This document shows, piece by piece, positions 17,697-26,948 of a stretch of 64,000 nucleotides of DNA. Every line of letters starts with the position of its first letter. The first letter of the stretch is position 1. The notes below the pieces were generated by a model. It was not told where the DNA came from. It was given only the letters and a program-made list of their open reading frames with translations, and made no database searches. The translations under genes were made by a program, and so were the position numbers. The stretch covers positions 93,931 to 157,930 of the forward strand of contig CAXXPK010000008.1 in NCBI GenBank assembly GCA_963678075.2, given 5' to 3'. This DNA comes from Oleispirillum sp963678075 (lineage in GTDB: Bacteria > Pseudomonadota > Alphaproteobacteria > Rhodospirillales > Rhodospirillaceae).

Positions 17697-18628
17697 TGCG
17701 CGCCCTGGTCCTTGCCGAACACGACAACCGCACCCTGAAACCTGCCACCCACGCCACGGTCGCCGCCGCCTTGGCGCTGGGCGGCGACGTTGACATCCTG
17801 GTGGCCGGAACCCGCGCCACCGCCGCAGCCAACGAAGCGGCGAAAATCGCGGGTATCGACACCGTGCTTTTCGCCGACGACGCCGTCTTCGCCGATGCCC
17901 TGGCCGAGCCCTTAAGCGCGCTGATCGTCGGTCTTGCCTCCGGCTATGACGCGCTGCTGGCCCCCGCCTCCGCCGCCGGCAAAAACGTGATGCCGCGCGT
18001 CGCCGCGCTTTTGGATGTACAGCAGATCTCGGAAATCGTCGCGGTACTGACCCCGGACACCTTCGTTCGTCCGATCTATGCCGGAAACGCACTGGCCACG
18101 GTACGCTCCACCGACGCGAAAAAGGTGATCACGGTGCGCACCACCGCCTTCGAGAAAGCGGGAGAGAACGGCGCCGCGAAAATCCAGGCGATCGCAGCCG
18201 TCACCGACGACGGCAAATCGCGTTTCCTGGAACGCCGCGTTACCGAATCGGTACGGCCCGAGCTGACCTCCGCCCGCGTCGTCGTCGCCGGTGGACGCGG
18301 CATCGGTTCCGACGGAGCCTTCGCCCTGGTCTCGCAGCTGGCCGACGTTCTGGGCGGCGCGGTCGGCGCCAGCCGCGCTGCGGTCGATGCCGGATTCATC
18401 CCCAACGATGCCCAGGTCGGTCAGACCGGCAAGATCGTCGCTCCCGATCTGTACATCGCGGTCGGCATCTCGGGCGCTATTCAGCATCTGGCCGGAATGA
18501 AGGATTCCAAGGTGATCGTCGCCATCAACAAGGATGGCGCGGCGCCAATCTTCCAGATCGCCGACTATGGCCTGGTCGCCGACGTGTTCGAGGCGGTCCC
18601 GGCGCTGATCGAGAGCTTGAACGCGTGA
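17696..18628 (+). CDS. etfA: electron transfer flavoprotein alpha subunit
   Basis: The FAD-binding partner of EtfB. The 310-residue protein has the N-terminal domain (RALVLAEHDNRTLKPAT) and the C-terminal FAD domain signature VVVAGGRGIGS, VDAGFIPNDAQVGQTGK and GISGAIQHLAGMKDSK. It is complete. Together with the ETF-QO gene at 51710 it gives the full route into the quinone pool. Confidence 0.95.
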   Translation: MRALVLAEHDNRTLKPATHATVAAALALGGDVDILVAGTRATAAANEAAKIAGIDTVLFADDAVFADALAEPLSALIVGLASGYDALLAPASAAGKNVMPRVAALLDVQQISEIVAVLTPDTFVRPIYAGNALATVRSTDAKKVITVRTTAFEKAGENGAAKIQAIAAVTDDGKSRFLERRVTESVRPELTSARVVVAGGRGIGSDGAFALVSQLADVLGGAVGASRAAVDAGFIPNDAQVGQTGKIVAPDLYIAVGISGAIQHLAGMKDSKVIVAINKDGAAPIFQIADYGLVADVFEAVPALIESLNA

Positions 18629-18650
18629 CCAGATACGCAAGGGGGCCGCG

Positions 18651-20309
18651 ATGCATCGCCTGCTGACCGGGGTCCGCCCTTATTTCGCCCTGACCCTGCT
18701 GTGTCTGAGCCTCTATCTGCCCGGACTGGCCGCGGTGCCGCCGCTCGACCGCGACGAATCCCGTTACATGCAGGCCTCCCACCAGATGCTGGAAAGCGGC
18801 GACTTCGTCGCCATCCACTTCCAGAACGTACCGCGTAACAAGAAACCAGTCGGCATCTATTGGGCGCAGGCCGCCGCCACCGCCCTGTTTTCCGAACCCG
18901 CGTCCGACACCCCATGGCCGTACCGCCTGCCCTCCCTGTTGGGGGCGACGGCGGCGGTGCTGCTGACCTTCGCCTTCGGCCGCCACCTGTTCGACCGCCG
19001 CGTCGCCTTCGTCGGCGCCGCGTTGCTGGCCTCCAGCCTGATCCTGGTGGCCGAGGCGCATCAGGCGAAGACCGACGCGGCCTTGCTGGCCTGTTCCACC
19101 GCCGTGATGGGCGTGCTGGGGCGGCTGTACCTACAGGCCCGCAACGGACCGACGGTCGCCGCGCCAGAGGTCGCGGCGCTGTGGCTGGCGCTGGGCCTGG
19201 GCATGCTGATCAAGGGACCGATCGCGCCGCTGGCGATGCTGCTGACGATCGCCGCCCTGGGACTGGCCGACCGCCGCTGGCGTTGGCTGGCGACCATGAA
19301 ACCGGCCACCGGGCTGCCGATCGCCCTGGCCGTGGTGCTGCCCTGGGCGATCGCCATGGCCAACGGGCCACAAACCGGCTTCGTCGCCGAGGCGGTGCAA
19401 AAAGACCTGCTGCCGAAGCTGATCGGCGGCCAGGAAGCGCACGGCGGCTTCCCCGGTCTGTACGCCGCGATCGCGATCGCCACCCTGTGGCCGGGATCGC
19501 TGTTCCTGGTTCCCGCCATGATCCGTTCGTTCCGGGAACGCGCCCAACCGGGCGTGCGCTTTTGCCTCGCCTGGGCGATTCCCGGCTGGCTGCTGTTCGA
19601 GATCATTCCGACCAAGCTGCCGCATTACCCGTTGCCGTTCTATCCGGCGCTATGCCTGTTGATCGCCGCAGCCCTGTTCGCGGCACGCAAGGAGACACGA
19701 GCCCTGTTCGACCGTTTGTGGGCCAGGGGAATCGGTGTTCTTTGGGGGGTGGTCGGTTTGGCTCTGGCCGCCGCCGCCATCGTCCTGCCGACGCTCTACG
19801 GCGATGGGGTCCCTTGGTTCGGTCCGCCAGTCGCCGCCTGCTGCCTCGCCGCCGTTGCATTGCCGCTTTGGCAATCCTGGCACGGATCGCATCTGCCCGC
19901 CGCCGCCCTGGCGGTCGCCCTGGCAGTGCCGGTCAATGCCGGGGTATTCCAGATCGTATTGCCGTCGCTTTCCCGCCTGTGGGTGGCGCCACGGCTGGCC
20001 GACGCAGTGCATGCGGTGGCGCCCGAAGGCGCCACGGTGGCCTTGTCCGGTTACCACGAACCCAGCGCGGTGTTCACGCTGGGCACCACCACCCGTCTGG
20101 TTTCCGCCGTCGCCGTCGCCGATATCCTGGCCGCGACGCCGAGCGCCGTCGGCATCGTCGAGGCGCGCGACCGGGCGGCCTTCGCCGCCCGCCTGAGCGA
20201 ACTGGGGGTGGCCGAGCCGCCACCCCGCGCCGAGGTCGATGGATTCAACTATTCCAAGGGCAAGGCGGTACGGTTGTTCCTGTATCGTCTGGACGGCTGC
20301 AAAAAATGA
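18651..20309 (+). CDS. ArnT-like GT39 glycosyltransferase
   Basis: A 552-residue polytopic membrane protein. The first loop has PPLDRDESRYMQASHQMLES, the catalytic-acid region typical of ArnT/4-amino-arabinose-type transferases, followed by NVPRNKKPVGIYWAQA. The middle has LGMLIKGPIAPL and the later KLPHYPLPFYPAL, both conserved in the family. It probably decorates lipid A or another envelope lipid from an undecaprenyl-phosphate sugar. It overlaps the following PAP2 phosphatase by four bases, a sensible pairing because the transfer releases a polyprenyl phosphate. Confidence 0.88.
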   Translation: MHRLLTGVRPYFALTLLCLSLYLPGLAAVPPLDRDESRYMQASHQMLESGDFVAIHFQNVPRNKKPVGIYWAQAAATALFSEPASDTPWPYRLPSLLGATAAVLLTFAFGRHLFDRRVAFVGAALLASSLILVAEAHQAKTDAALLACSTAVMGVLGRLYLQARNGPTVAAPEVAALWLALGLGMLIKGPIAPLAMLLTIAALGLADRRWRWLATMKPATGLPIALAVVLPWAIAMANGPQTGFVAEAVQKDLLPKLIGGQEAHGGFPGLYAAIAIATLWPGSLFLVPAMIRSFRERAQPGVRFCLAWAIPGWLLFEIIPTKLPHYPLPFYPALCLLIAAALFAARKETRALFDRLWARGIGVLWGVVGLALAAAAIVLPTLYGDGVPWFGPPVAACCLAAVALPLWQSWHGSHLPAAALAVALAVPVNAGVFQIVLPSLSRLWVAPRLADAVHAVAPEGATVALSGYHEPSAVFTLGTTTRLVSAVAVADILAATPSAVGIVEARDRAAFAARLSELGVAEPPPRAEVDGFNYSKGKAVRLFLYRLDGCKK

Positions 20310-21013
20310 GCCGCCACGAACCCGCCGCCGTCGAACGCGCCGTTCTCGCCCTGACGCGGGGGGCAAGACGGCGTCCCTGGCTTTCGGCGACCGGCGGCGT
20401 GACGTTCCTCTACGCGGTACTGATCGCCTGGATCGACATGCCCCTGGCGCACGCCCTGCGCGCCCATCTGCCACACGAGACCTTCGGATTTTTCAAGGTG
20501 TTGACCGACATCGGCCTGACCGGCCTGTGGTACGTGCTGGCCGCCGCCCTGCTGTTGGGCGCGCGCATCCTGGCTGGGCTGTCGGAAACCACCACCGGCC
20601 ACGATCGCTATATGAATCTGGCGCGATCCGCCTGGTTCATCATCCTGTCGATGGCGACATCGGGAATTCTGGTGCAGATCGTCAAGTTCTGCGTCGGACG
20701 CTATCGCCCACGCTATTTGTTCGAGGAAGGGCTCTACGGTCTCGACCCCTTCGGCGTGCACATGGGGATGTACAGCTTTCCATCCGGCCATACCCAGACG
20801 GTGGTGGCGGCGATGACCGCCCTGACCCTGATCCACCCCCGCTACAACCTGCTTTACATCCTGATCGCGGTGCTGGTCGGAGTCAGCCGCGCGCTGACCA
20901 CCATCCACTATCCGTCGGACATGATCATGGGCGCCTATATCGGCTTCGCCGTCACCCTGTGGCTGCGCCGCCAGTTCGAACGCAGCGGACGGTCCATCCG
21001 CGTGGACGTCTAG
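20306..21013 (+). CDS. PAP2-family membrane phosphatase
   Basis: A 235-residue membrane protein with the three acid-phosphatase motifs: KFCVGRYRP (KX6RP), FPSGHT, and SRALTTIHYPSD (SRX5HX3D). Members dephosphorylate lipid phosphates such as undecaprenyl pyrophosphate or lipid A. ATG 20306 overlaps the upstream GT39 stop (ATGA). The TAG stop straddles the left end of the insertion sequence: TA is target sequence and G is the first base of the element. The natural C-terminus may therefore have been altered, but all motifs lie upstream. Confidence 0.88.
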   Translation: MSRHEPAAVERAVLALTRGARRRPWLSATGGVTFLYAVLIAWIDMPLAHALRAHLPHETFGFFKVLTDIGLTGLWYVLAAALLLGARILAGLSETTTGHDRYMNLARSAWFIILSMATSGILVQIVKFCVGRYRPRYLFEEGLYGLDPFGVHMGMYSFPSGHTQTVVAAMTALTLIHPRYNLLYILIAVLVGVSRALTTIHYPSDMIMGAYIGFAVTLWLRRQFERSGRSIRVDV

Positions 21014-21421
21014 GCTCAGGACTCATTAAATTATTGTCAGGCAGATCGGCGGCTGATTCCCTCATGGGAGGGAGGGCCCCATCCATGAGTGATCTGTTTT
21101 GGTTGTCAGAGAGGCAGTTGGCGAAGATCGAGCCGCATTTCCCGCTATCGCATGGCGTGCTGCGGGTTGATGATCGGCGAGTGATCAGCGGCATCGTTCA
21201 TGTGATCCGCAACGGCTTACGGTGGCGAGATGCACCACCTGTCTATGGCCCCCACAAAACCCTCTATCGCCAGCGTCATAGGATCGAGAACCTCTTCGCT
21301 CGCCTCAAGGATTGGCGGCGTATCCACACCCGATATGACCGATGCGCGGATATCTTCTTTGCCGCCGTCATCATCGCGGTACTCCTCCTCTTCTGGATCG
21401 AACCTTAATGAGTCCTGGGCC
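21013..21421 (+). mobile_element. IS5-family element, internally deleted (copy 1)
   Basis: The ends are inverted repeats GGCTCAGGACTCATTAA (21013-21029) and its partner at 21405-21421, matching at 16 of 17 positions. The 0.4-kb element holds a transposase gene whose middle is gone. The left end abuts TA, but no matching TA follows the right end, so the target duplication is not preserved. A related copy lies at 58727. Confidence 0.85.
21085..21408 (+). pseudogene. IS5-family transposase, catalytic core deleted
   Basis: 107 residues joining the N-terminal DUF4096-like part (MSDLFWLSERQLAKIEPHF, NGLRWRDAPPVYGPHKTLY) to the C-terminal part (RQRHRIENLFARLKDWRRI, FFAAVIIAVLLLFW). The final glutamate of the DDE triad is present; both aspartates are absent. 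The junction falls at ACAAAACCCTCTAT. The same 14 bases stand before RQRHRIEN in copy 2, so deletion between short direct repeats is likely. Inactive on its own. Confidence 0.85.
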
Positions 21422-21430
21422 TGCCCCCCC

Positions 21431-22111
21431 CTAATCCGGCAACCGCCCGGTCTGCGCGAAGTGAAACAGTATGTTCTGCACCAAGGGTTGCGTCAGGTCC
21501 AGCCCGACGGCAAAAGCAAAGGCCCTGCCCTCGACATCGATGAAGACGATGCTCGGCAACGAACGTATGGTCATGGCCTCCATCAACTCGGTCCTGTGGT
21601 CGAGGAAATAGGGCAGGTTGACGATATCCGCTCCCCGGAAGAAAAAGCGCGCGCCGGAAACACCCGACCGATCCGCAGTCATCACCGGCAGCACCGTCAG
21701 CCCGGCACGGGTCAGATCGGGCAGCATCTTGTCCAGCGCCTGCAATTCGGGACGACAGGGACGGCACCACGAAGCCCAGAACACCAGAAGCACCGGCTGC
21801 CCCCGGAAATCCTTGATCGTTGCCTCGATCCTGCGATAGGAACGATCGCCGTCGGGAATGTATTGGGTAAAGCTTTTGGTCGGCGGCGGCTGCGGCACCT
21901 TGAAGGCAGTGACCCGCGACGCGGCGTCGGCCATGGTATGATAGGCGTTGTCTTCCTGAGGCTCGAACTGCTAGCGGAGGGTCAGGAACACTCCGCCGAT
22001 CAAGACGATCACGCCGACCGCCACCAGAATCGCCTTTCGCAGGGAGCGCTTGTCGATCGGCGGCATTTCGTCTTGCGGATTTTCCTGCGGCGTGGAAGGC
22101 TCCAAGTCCAT
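21431..22111 (-). pseudogene. membrane-anchored TlpA-like thioredoxin, in-frame UAG
   Basis: From ATG 22111 the frame gives a short cytosolic start, a membrane helix (RKAILVAVGVIVLIGG) and then TAG at 21973-21971. It continues in the same frame with QFEPQEDNAYHTM and a complete TlpA/ResA-like thioredoxin domain (VLLVFWASWCRPCRPEL, SLPSIVFIDVEGRAFA) to the stop at 21431. The WCRPC active site implies a periplasmic reductant for cytochrome c or other disulphides. Without readthrough, only an ATG at 21934 could start the domain and it would lack export. Either a nonsense mutation or regulated suppression is possible. Confidence 0.75.
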
Positions 22112-22161
22112 CGTTCCTAATCCTTCGTGTAACGGGCGCGAACCTAGCCAGAGTATTTTCG

Positions 22162-23568
22162 ATGAACCAGACCACCGATTCCGACACCCCCAGCAGCATT
22201 TGGGGCGGACGATTCGCCTCCGGTCCCGCTGCGGTGATGCAGGAAATCAATGCCTCGATCGGCTTCGACAAGCGTCTCTACCGTCAGGATATCGTGGGCT
22301 CTACGGCGCACTGCGCGATGCTGGCGGCGTGCGGCATCATATCCGAAGCCGACGCAAACGCCATCACTTCCGGTTTACAAACGATCCTGGCGGAGATCGA
22401 GGCCGGAGCCTTCCCGTTCCGTGTCGCCTTCGAGGACATTCACATGAATGTCGAGGCCCGCCTGAAGGAGCTGATCGGCGACGCCGCCGGGCGCCTGCAC
22501 ACCGCGCGGTCGCGCAACGACCAGGTGGCGACCGATTTCAAACTGTGGGTGCGCGACGCGCTTTCCGGGGCCGACCGCGGCCTTGCCGCCCTGCAGACCG
22601 CGCTGCTGTCACAGGCGGAAACCCATGCCGACGCGGTGATGCCGGGATTCACCCACCTGCAAACGGCGCAGCCGGTGACCTTTGGCCACCACATGCTGGC
22701 CTACGTCGAGATGTTCGGGCGCGACCGCGGTCGCGTGGCCGATGCCCGCGCCCGCGCCAACGAATGCCCGCTGGGCGCTGCGGCCCTCGCCGGAACCTCG
22801 TTCCCGATCGACCGCGCGATGACCGCGACGGCGCTTGGCTTCGCGGCGCCGACCCGCAATTCCCTGGATTCGGTGTCCGACCGCGATTTCGCTCTGGAAG
22901 CCCTGTCCGCCATCGCCATCGCCGGCATCCACCTGTCGCGTCTGGCCGAGGAACTGGTGATCTGGACCTCGGCGCCGTTCGCCTTCGTGCGGCTGCCGGA
23001 CTCGTTCTCCACCGGCAGTTCGATCATGCCGCAGAAACGCAACCCCGACGCCGCCGAACTTTGCCGCGCCAAGGCCGGACGCCTGATCGCCGACCTGAAC
23101 GCCCTGCTGATCGTGATGAAGGGACTGCCGCTGGCCTATTCCAAGGACATGCAGGACGACAAGGAACCCACCTTCGAGGCCTTCGACACCTTGGGACTTT
23201 GCCTTGCCGCGATGACCGGCATGATCGCCGACCTGACCGTCAACCGCGACACCTGCAAAACGGCGGCGGGACAGGCGTTCTCCACCGCCACCGATCTGGC
23301 CGACTGGCTGGTGCGGGTGCTGGGAATGCCCTTCCGCGAGGCGCATCACGTCACCGGCACCCTGGTCAAGGCGGCCGAGTCCAAGCGCTGCTATCTGATC
23401 GATCTGCCACTGACCGCGATGCAAGCGGTGGAACCCCGCATCACCGACGCCGTGTATTCGGTACTGACCGTCGAAAGCTCGGCGGCCAGCCGGGTCAGCT
23501 TCGGCGGCACCGCGCCCGATCAGGTCCGTTTCCAGTGCGCCGAGGCGCGCCGCCGTTTCGGCCTGTGA
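22162..23568 (+). CDS. argH: argininosuccinate lyase
   Basis: The last step of arginine synthesis, releasing fumarate. 468 residues with the family motifs SIWGGRF at the start, HTARSRNDQVATD near residue 113, PGFTHLQTAQPVTFGHH near 157, and the signature GSSIMPQKRNPD near 286. Complete and apparently functional. It opens the argH-lptM-lysA cluster. Confidence 0.96.
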   Translation: MNQTTDSDTPSSIWGGRFASGPAAVMQEINASIGFDKRLYRQDIVGSTAHCAMLAACGIISEADANAITSGLQTILAEIEAGAFPFRVAFEDIHMNVEARLKELIGDAAGRLHTARSRNDQVATDFKLWVRDALSGADRGLAALQTALLSQAETHADAVMPGFTHLQTAQPVTFGHHMLAYVEMFGRDRGRVADARARANECPLGAAALAGTSFPIDRAMTATALGFAAPTRNSLDSVSDRDFALEALSAIAIAGIHLSRLAEELVIWTSAPFAFVRLPDSFSTGSSIMPQKRNPDAAELCRAKAGRLIADLNALLIVMKGLPLAYSKDMQDDKEPTFEAFDTLGLCLAAMTGMIADLTVNRDTCKTAAGQAFSTATDLADWLVRVLGMPFREAHHVTGTLVKAAESKRCYLIDLPLTAMQAVEPRITDAVYSVLTVESSAASRVSFGGTAPDQVRFQCAEARRRFGL

Positions 23569-23590
23569 CACCAGCCAAGGAGCCGCCCCG

Positions 23591-23722
23591 ATGACCCGCC
23601 GCCCATCCCTGATTCTGACCGCCCTGTTGGCCGCCGTCCTGTCACTGGCCGCCTGCGGCAAAAAGGGACCGCCGGAAACCATGCCGGGCGGCCAGTACCC
23701 AACCACCTATCCGTCACGTTGA
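23591..23722 (+). CDS. lptM: small LPS-assembly lipoprotein LptM (YifL-like)
   Basis: A 43-residue lipoprotein: basic MTRRPS start, hydrophobic core, lipobox LAAC with Cys22, then the typical GKKGPP motif. LptM stabilises the LptDE outer-membrane translocon. The position between argH and lysA is the standard one for this family. The start ATG 23591 has AAGGAG about eight bases upstream. Confidence 0.88.
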   Translation: MTRRPSLILTALLAAVLSLAACGKKGPPETMPGGQYPTTYPSR

Positions 23723-23735
23723 GCGAGTCCCCAGG

Positions 23736-24998
23736 ATGAACCATTTCCTCTATCGGAACGGCCAGCTGCATGCCGAGGACCGGCCATTGGCCGCCATTGC
23801 CGCCGAAGTCGGCACGCCGTTCTATTGCTATTCCACCGCCACCCTGGCGCGGCACTACGACGTCCTGGCCGAGACGGTCGCCGACCTGGGCGCCCTGATC
23901 TGCTTCGCGCTTAAGTCCAATGCCAGCCTGGCCGTGATCAAGACGCTGGCGGAACGCGACTGCGGCGCCGACGTGGTTAGCGAAGGAGAACTGCGGCAGG
24001 CCCTGCGCGCCGGGATCCCGGCGGACAAGATCGTCTTCTCCGGGGTCGGCAAGACCGAGCGCGAACTCAGCCTCGCCCTGGTTTCCGGCATTCGCCAGAT
24101 CAACGTCGAATCGCTACCCGAACTGGAGGCCCTGAACGCCCTGGCCCTGCGCCTGGGCAAGACCGCGCCGGTGGCGATTCGGGTCAACCCCGACATCGAC
24201 GCCTACACCCACGCCAAGATCTCCACCGGCTCCGCCGAGCACAAGTTCGGCATTGCCTGGACCCAGGCGCCCACGGTTTGCCGCCGCGCCCACGATCTGC
24301 CGGGCATCGACTTTCGCGGCATCGCCGTCCACATCGGTTCGCAATTGACCGATCTAGCCCCTTTCGCCGCCGCATTCAACAAGGTGCGCGGCCTGGTCAC
24401 GTCCCTGCGCGCCGAGGGAACCCCGGTCGGCCACCTCGATCTGGGCGGCGGCCTGGGCATTCCCTACGCCCCGGGCGAGCAACCGCCCTCCCCCGTCGCC
24501 TATGCCGCGATGGTGCGCGAGGCGGTCGGCGATCTGGGCTGCGGATTGGTCTTCGAGCCCGGACGGATGCTGGTCGGCAACGCCGGGGTGCTGGTTGCCA
24601 AGGTGATCTATGTCAAGGAAACCGGAGCCAAGACCTTCGTAATCGTCGATGCGGCGATGAACGACCTGATCCGTCCGTCGATGTACAGCGGCCACCACGA
24701 GGTCATCCCGGTCGCCGAACCGGCCCCCGGCACGCCATCGGTGGCGGTGGACGTGGTCGGCCCGATCTGCGAGACCGGCGACACCTTCGGCCGCGACATG
24801 CCGCTGCCGCCCCTGAAGGCCGGGGACTTGATCGCCTTCGGCTCGGCGGGCGCCTATGGCGCGGTGATGTCGTCCACCTATAACGGTCGTCCCTTGGCGC
24901 CGGAAGTCCTGGTCAACGGCGACAGGTGCTGCGTCACCCGCCGCCGTCTCGACTATGACGAAATGGCGGCCCTGGAAACCCTGCCCAACTGGCTTTAG
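23736..24998 (+). CDS. lysA: diaminopimelate decarboxylase
   Basis: Makes lysine from meso-diaminopimelate. The 420-residue PLP barrel enzyme has Lys60 in CFALKSN, the HIGSQLTDLAPF segment near 202, the DLGGGLGIPY phosphate loop near 235, and GPICETGDTFGRDM with the intersubunit active-site Cys near 345. Complete. It is followed by a strong terminator. Confidence 0.96.
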   Translation: MNHFLYRNGQLHAEDRPLAAIAAEVGTPFYCYSTATLARHYDVLAETVADLGALICFALKSNASLAVIKTLAERDCGADVVSEGELRQALRAGIPADKIVFSGVGKTERELSLALVSGIRQINVESLPELEALNALALRLGKTAPVAIRVNPDIDAYTHAKISTGSAEHKFGIAWTQAPTVCRRAHDLPGIDFRGIAVHIGSQLTDLAPFAAAFNKVRGLVTSLRAEGTPVGHLDLGGGLGIPYAPGEQPPSPVAYAAMVREAVGDLGCGLVFEPGRMLVGNAGVLVAKVIYVKETGAKTFVIVDAAMNDLIRPSMYSGHHEVIPVAEPAPGTPSVAVDVVGPICETGDTFGRDMPLPPLKAGDLIAFGSAGAYGAVMSSTYNGRPLAPEVLVNGDRCCVTRRRLDYDEMAALETLPNWL

Positions 24999-25005
24999 AA
25001 AAACG

Positions 25006-25029
25006 AAGGGGCGCCACCGGGCGCCCCTT
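25006..25029. terminator. bidirectional terminator between lysA and the zinc-ribbon gene
   Basis: A 10-bp perfect stem AAGGGGCGCC / GGCGCCCCTT with a 4-base loop ACCG sits eight bases after the lysA stop, followed by a T-rich TCTCTTT. On the other strand the A-rich GAAAAACG side is reversed into TTTTTC, so it can also stop transcripts of the convergent gene. Confidence 0.85.
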
Positions 25030-25038
25030 TCTCTTTCG

Positions 25039-26061
25039 TCATTTCGCGGCATCGCCGGACGGTGGAGCCGTCGGCGGCGCGGACGGGGCCGCGGGCGCGG
25101 CGGAGGCCTTGGCCGGGGCCTCGGCGAAGGTGATCTCGTAGCGTACCGCCGCCGCCGAGGGATCTTCCATCCGAACCTGGAAACCGATCTGCGCGCCGCC
25201 CGCCAAGCTGTCCTTGCGCGGTTTGGCGAAGGCCTCTTGAATCACCCCGCCGCCGGTATCCAGCAGCACCAAACGCAGCAACGGCACCGGTCGGTCCCCG
25301 GTCACCACGTTGGCGATGACGCCCCGGACCAGCAGCACCGAAGTCTTGCCTTCCTTGACCATTTCCGAAGCGACGCCACGGAATTCCAGGCCATCGCCCA
25401 GAACCTCGATCGGCACGCCGACCGCCTTGTACAGGCGCGCCGCCTCGGGGAAGCGTTCGACGACCTGCATCCGCCCGAACCAAAGCGCGGCGACAAGACC
25501 CCCCAGCAACAGGAAAATGATGCCGCCAAAGCCGCTCTTCTTTTCCTCGGCCCGCATCCGCTTGGCGAAGACTTTGGGAATGTCCTCGGCGCTTCTGTTG
25601 AGCAAAGAATCGACATCGACGGTGTTGAACGAGGATGCGTCGTCGGCGCTGGGCGTCGCGGCAATCGCAAACGGATCGTCGGGCGGCGCGATATTGGGAA
25701 TCTCGAAATCGTCGGCGGGCTTCGCGGCGGCTCCCGGGACTTCGCTGTCCATCGGCAGTTCCCCCGAAGCCATCGGCGGCACGGGAGCTCGTTCCACCCC
25801 GCCAGACGGTTCGGATTCGAGCGGCACGGAGGTCTCGCCCGCCGTCGAGGTCGGCGGCATCAAAGGCTGCGCCGGACGCCGGGGCGCCACCTCCATCGGC
25901 TCGACGACAAGCGGCGGCGGCGGCGCCGCCGGAGCGGCGTTTTCCGGGGTCTGATGCCACGTATGCCCGCACTTGTAGCAACGAACCTTGCGCCCGCGCT
26001 CACCCAGGACCGCGTCGGCGATCGAGAACTTTGTCGTGCATTCGGGGCAGGAGATGATCAT
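25039..26061 (-). CDS. MJ0042 zinc-ribbon membrane protein (DUF3426)
   Basis: A 340-residue protein. Residues 1-35 form an MJ0042 zinc ribbon with CPEC (5-8) and CYKC (28-31). A Pro/Ala-rich linker of about 130 residues follows, then one membrane helix near 172-192 (FGGIIFLLLGGLVAALWFG) and a periplasmic DUF3426 beta domain. The family is common in proteobacteria and its job is unknown. Its divergent position next to ftsE is conserved in many alphaproteobacteria, which suggests a link to envelope or division. Confidence 0.85.
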   Translation of the reverse strand: MIISCPECTTKFSIADAVLGERGRKVRCYKCGHTWHQTPENAAPAAPPPPLVVEPMEVAPRRPAQPLMPPTSTAGETSVPLESEPSGGVERAPVPPMASGELPMDSEVPGAAAKPADDFEIPNIAPPDDPFAIAATPSADDASSFNTVDVDSLLNRSAEDIPKVFAKRMRAEEKKSGFGGIIFLLLGGLVAALWFGRMQVVERFPEAARLYKAVGVPIEVLGDGLEFRGVASEMVKEGKTSVLLVRGVIANVVTGDRPVPLLRLVLLDTGGGVIQEAFAKPRKDSLAGGAQIGFQVRMEDPSAAAVRYEITFAEAPAKASAAPAAPSAPPTAPPSGDAAK

Positions 26062-26201
26062 GCTGCCAGACTTTCTTTAGCGATTGGCTGGACTATGGTT
26101 TTTCACTTATATGGGAGAACCGACCGGAACTCAAGCCTTCGCACGCGAAGGACGGCGGCCAAGTCTGGACCGCGGCGCCGCCGCGTGGCATTGTGTGCCC
26201 C

Positions 26202-26948
26202 ATGAAAACCGACCGCCTCCGCTCCGGACGACAGGACGCTGCCGACGCCGCGATCATGCGCTTCGACAATGTCGGACTGCGCTATGGGCAGGGAACCGAG
26301 GTCTTGCAGGACATTTCCCTGGCCCTGGCCCCCGGATCGTTTCATTTCCTCACCGGCGACAGCGGCGCGGGCAAGTCCTCGCTTTTGAGCCTGATGTGTC
26401 TGGCCCGTCGCCCCACCCGCGGTCGCATCGAAATGTTCGGGATCGACGCAACGCGGATGTCGCACACCATGCTGCCCCGGGTGCGACGCCGAATTGGCGT
26501 GGTGTTCCAGGACTTTCGCCTGCTCGACCACCTGACGACCCTGGACAACGTCGCGCTGCCCCTGCGTGTCGCCGGCGTGCGCGAATCCGAAATCGCCCGC
26601 CACGTGCCGGAACTGCTGCATTGGGTGGGATTGGGCGACTCCCTGAAGATCAAACCGCCCTTTCTGTCGGGCGGCGAGAAACAGCGCATCGCGATCGCCC
26701 GTGCGGTAATCAATCGCCCCGACCTGCTGCTGGCCGACGAACCCACCGGCAACGTCGATGACCGCATCGCGCAGCGCCTGATGCACCTGTTCATCGAACT
26801 CAACCGCCTGGGCACCACGGTGGTGATCGCCACTCACAACGAACCCCTGATTCGCCGCTTCGGCTTTCCGCGCCTGCATCTGCGGGACGGCGGGGTGGAG
26901 TGCCTCGATTCCGAGACCTGGCCCGACCCGGCGGAGATGCCGCCATGA
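26202..26948 (+). CDS. ftsE: cell-division ATP-binding protein FtsE
   Basis: An ABC ATPase that, with FtsX, controls peptidoglycan amidases at the septum. It has Walker A GDSGAGKS at 52-59, Q-loop VVFQDFRLLDHLT, signature LSGGEKQR near 150, Walker B LLLADEPTGNVD, and the switch histidine ATHNE. ATG 26202 is used; a GTG nine bases earlier is also in frame. There is an N-terminal extension of about 18 residues relative to other FtsE. Overlaps ftsX by four bases. Confidence 0.93.
   Translation: MKTDRLRSGRQDAADAAIMRFDNVGLRYGQGTEVLQDISLALAPGSFHFLTGDSGAGKSSLLSLMCLARRPTRGRIEMFGIDATRMSHTMLPRVRRRIGVVFQDFRLLDHLTTLDNVALPLRVAGVRESEIARHVPELLHWVGLGDSLKIKPPFLSGGEKQRIAIARAVINRPDLLLADEPTGNVDDRIAQRLMHLFIELNRLGTTVVIATHNEPLIRRFGFPRLHLRDGGVECLDSETWPDPAEMPP

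Noticed and set aside
16404..18092. A 562-residue minus-strand reading opposite pduO and etf genes
   Set aside because: Arg/Gly/His-rich composition with no motifs; it is antisense to well-identified genes.
18860..21013. A single 717-residue protein spanning the GT39 and PAP2 genes
   Set aside because: Its first two thirds are an Arg/Pro-rich reading of the GT39 gene in the wrong frame; only the part from 20306 has real motifs.
25800..25960. Low-complexity Pro/Ala stretch as a separate gene
   Set aside because: It is the linker of the MJ0042 zinc-ribbon protein.
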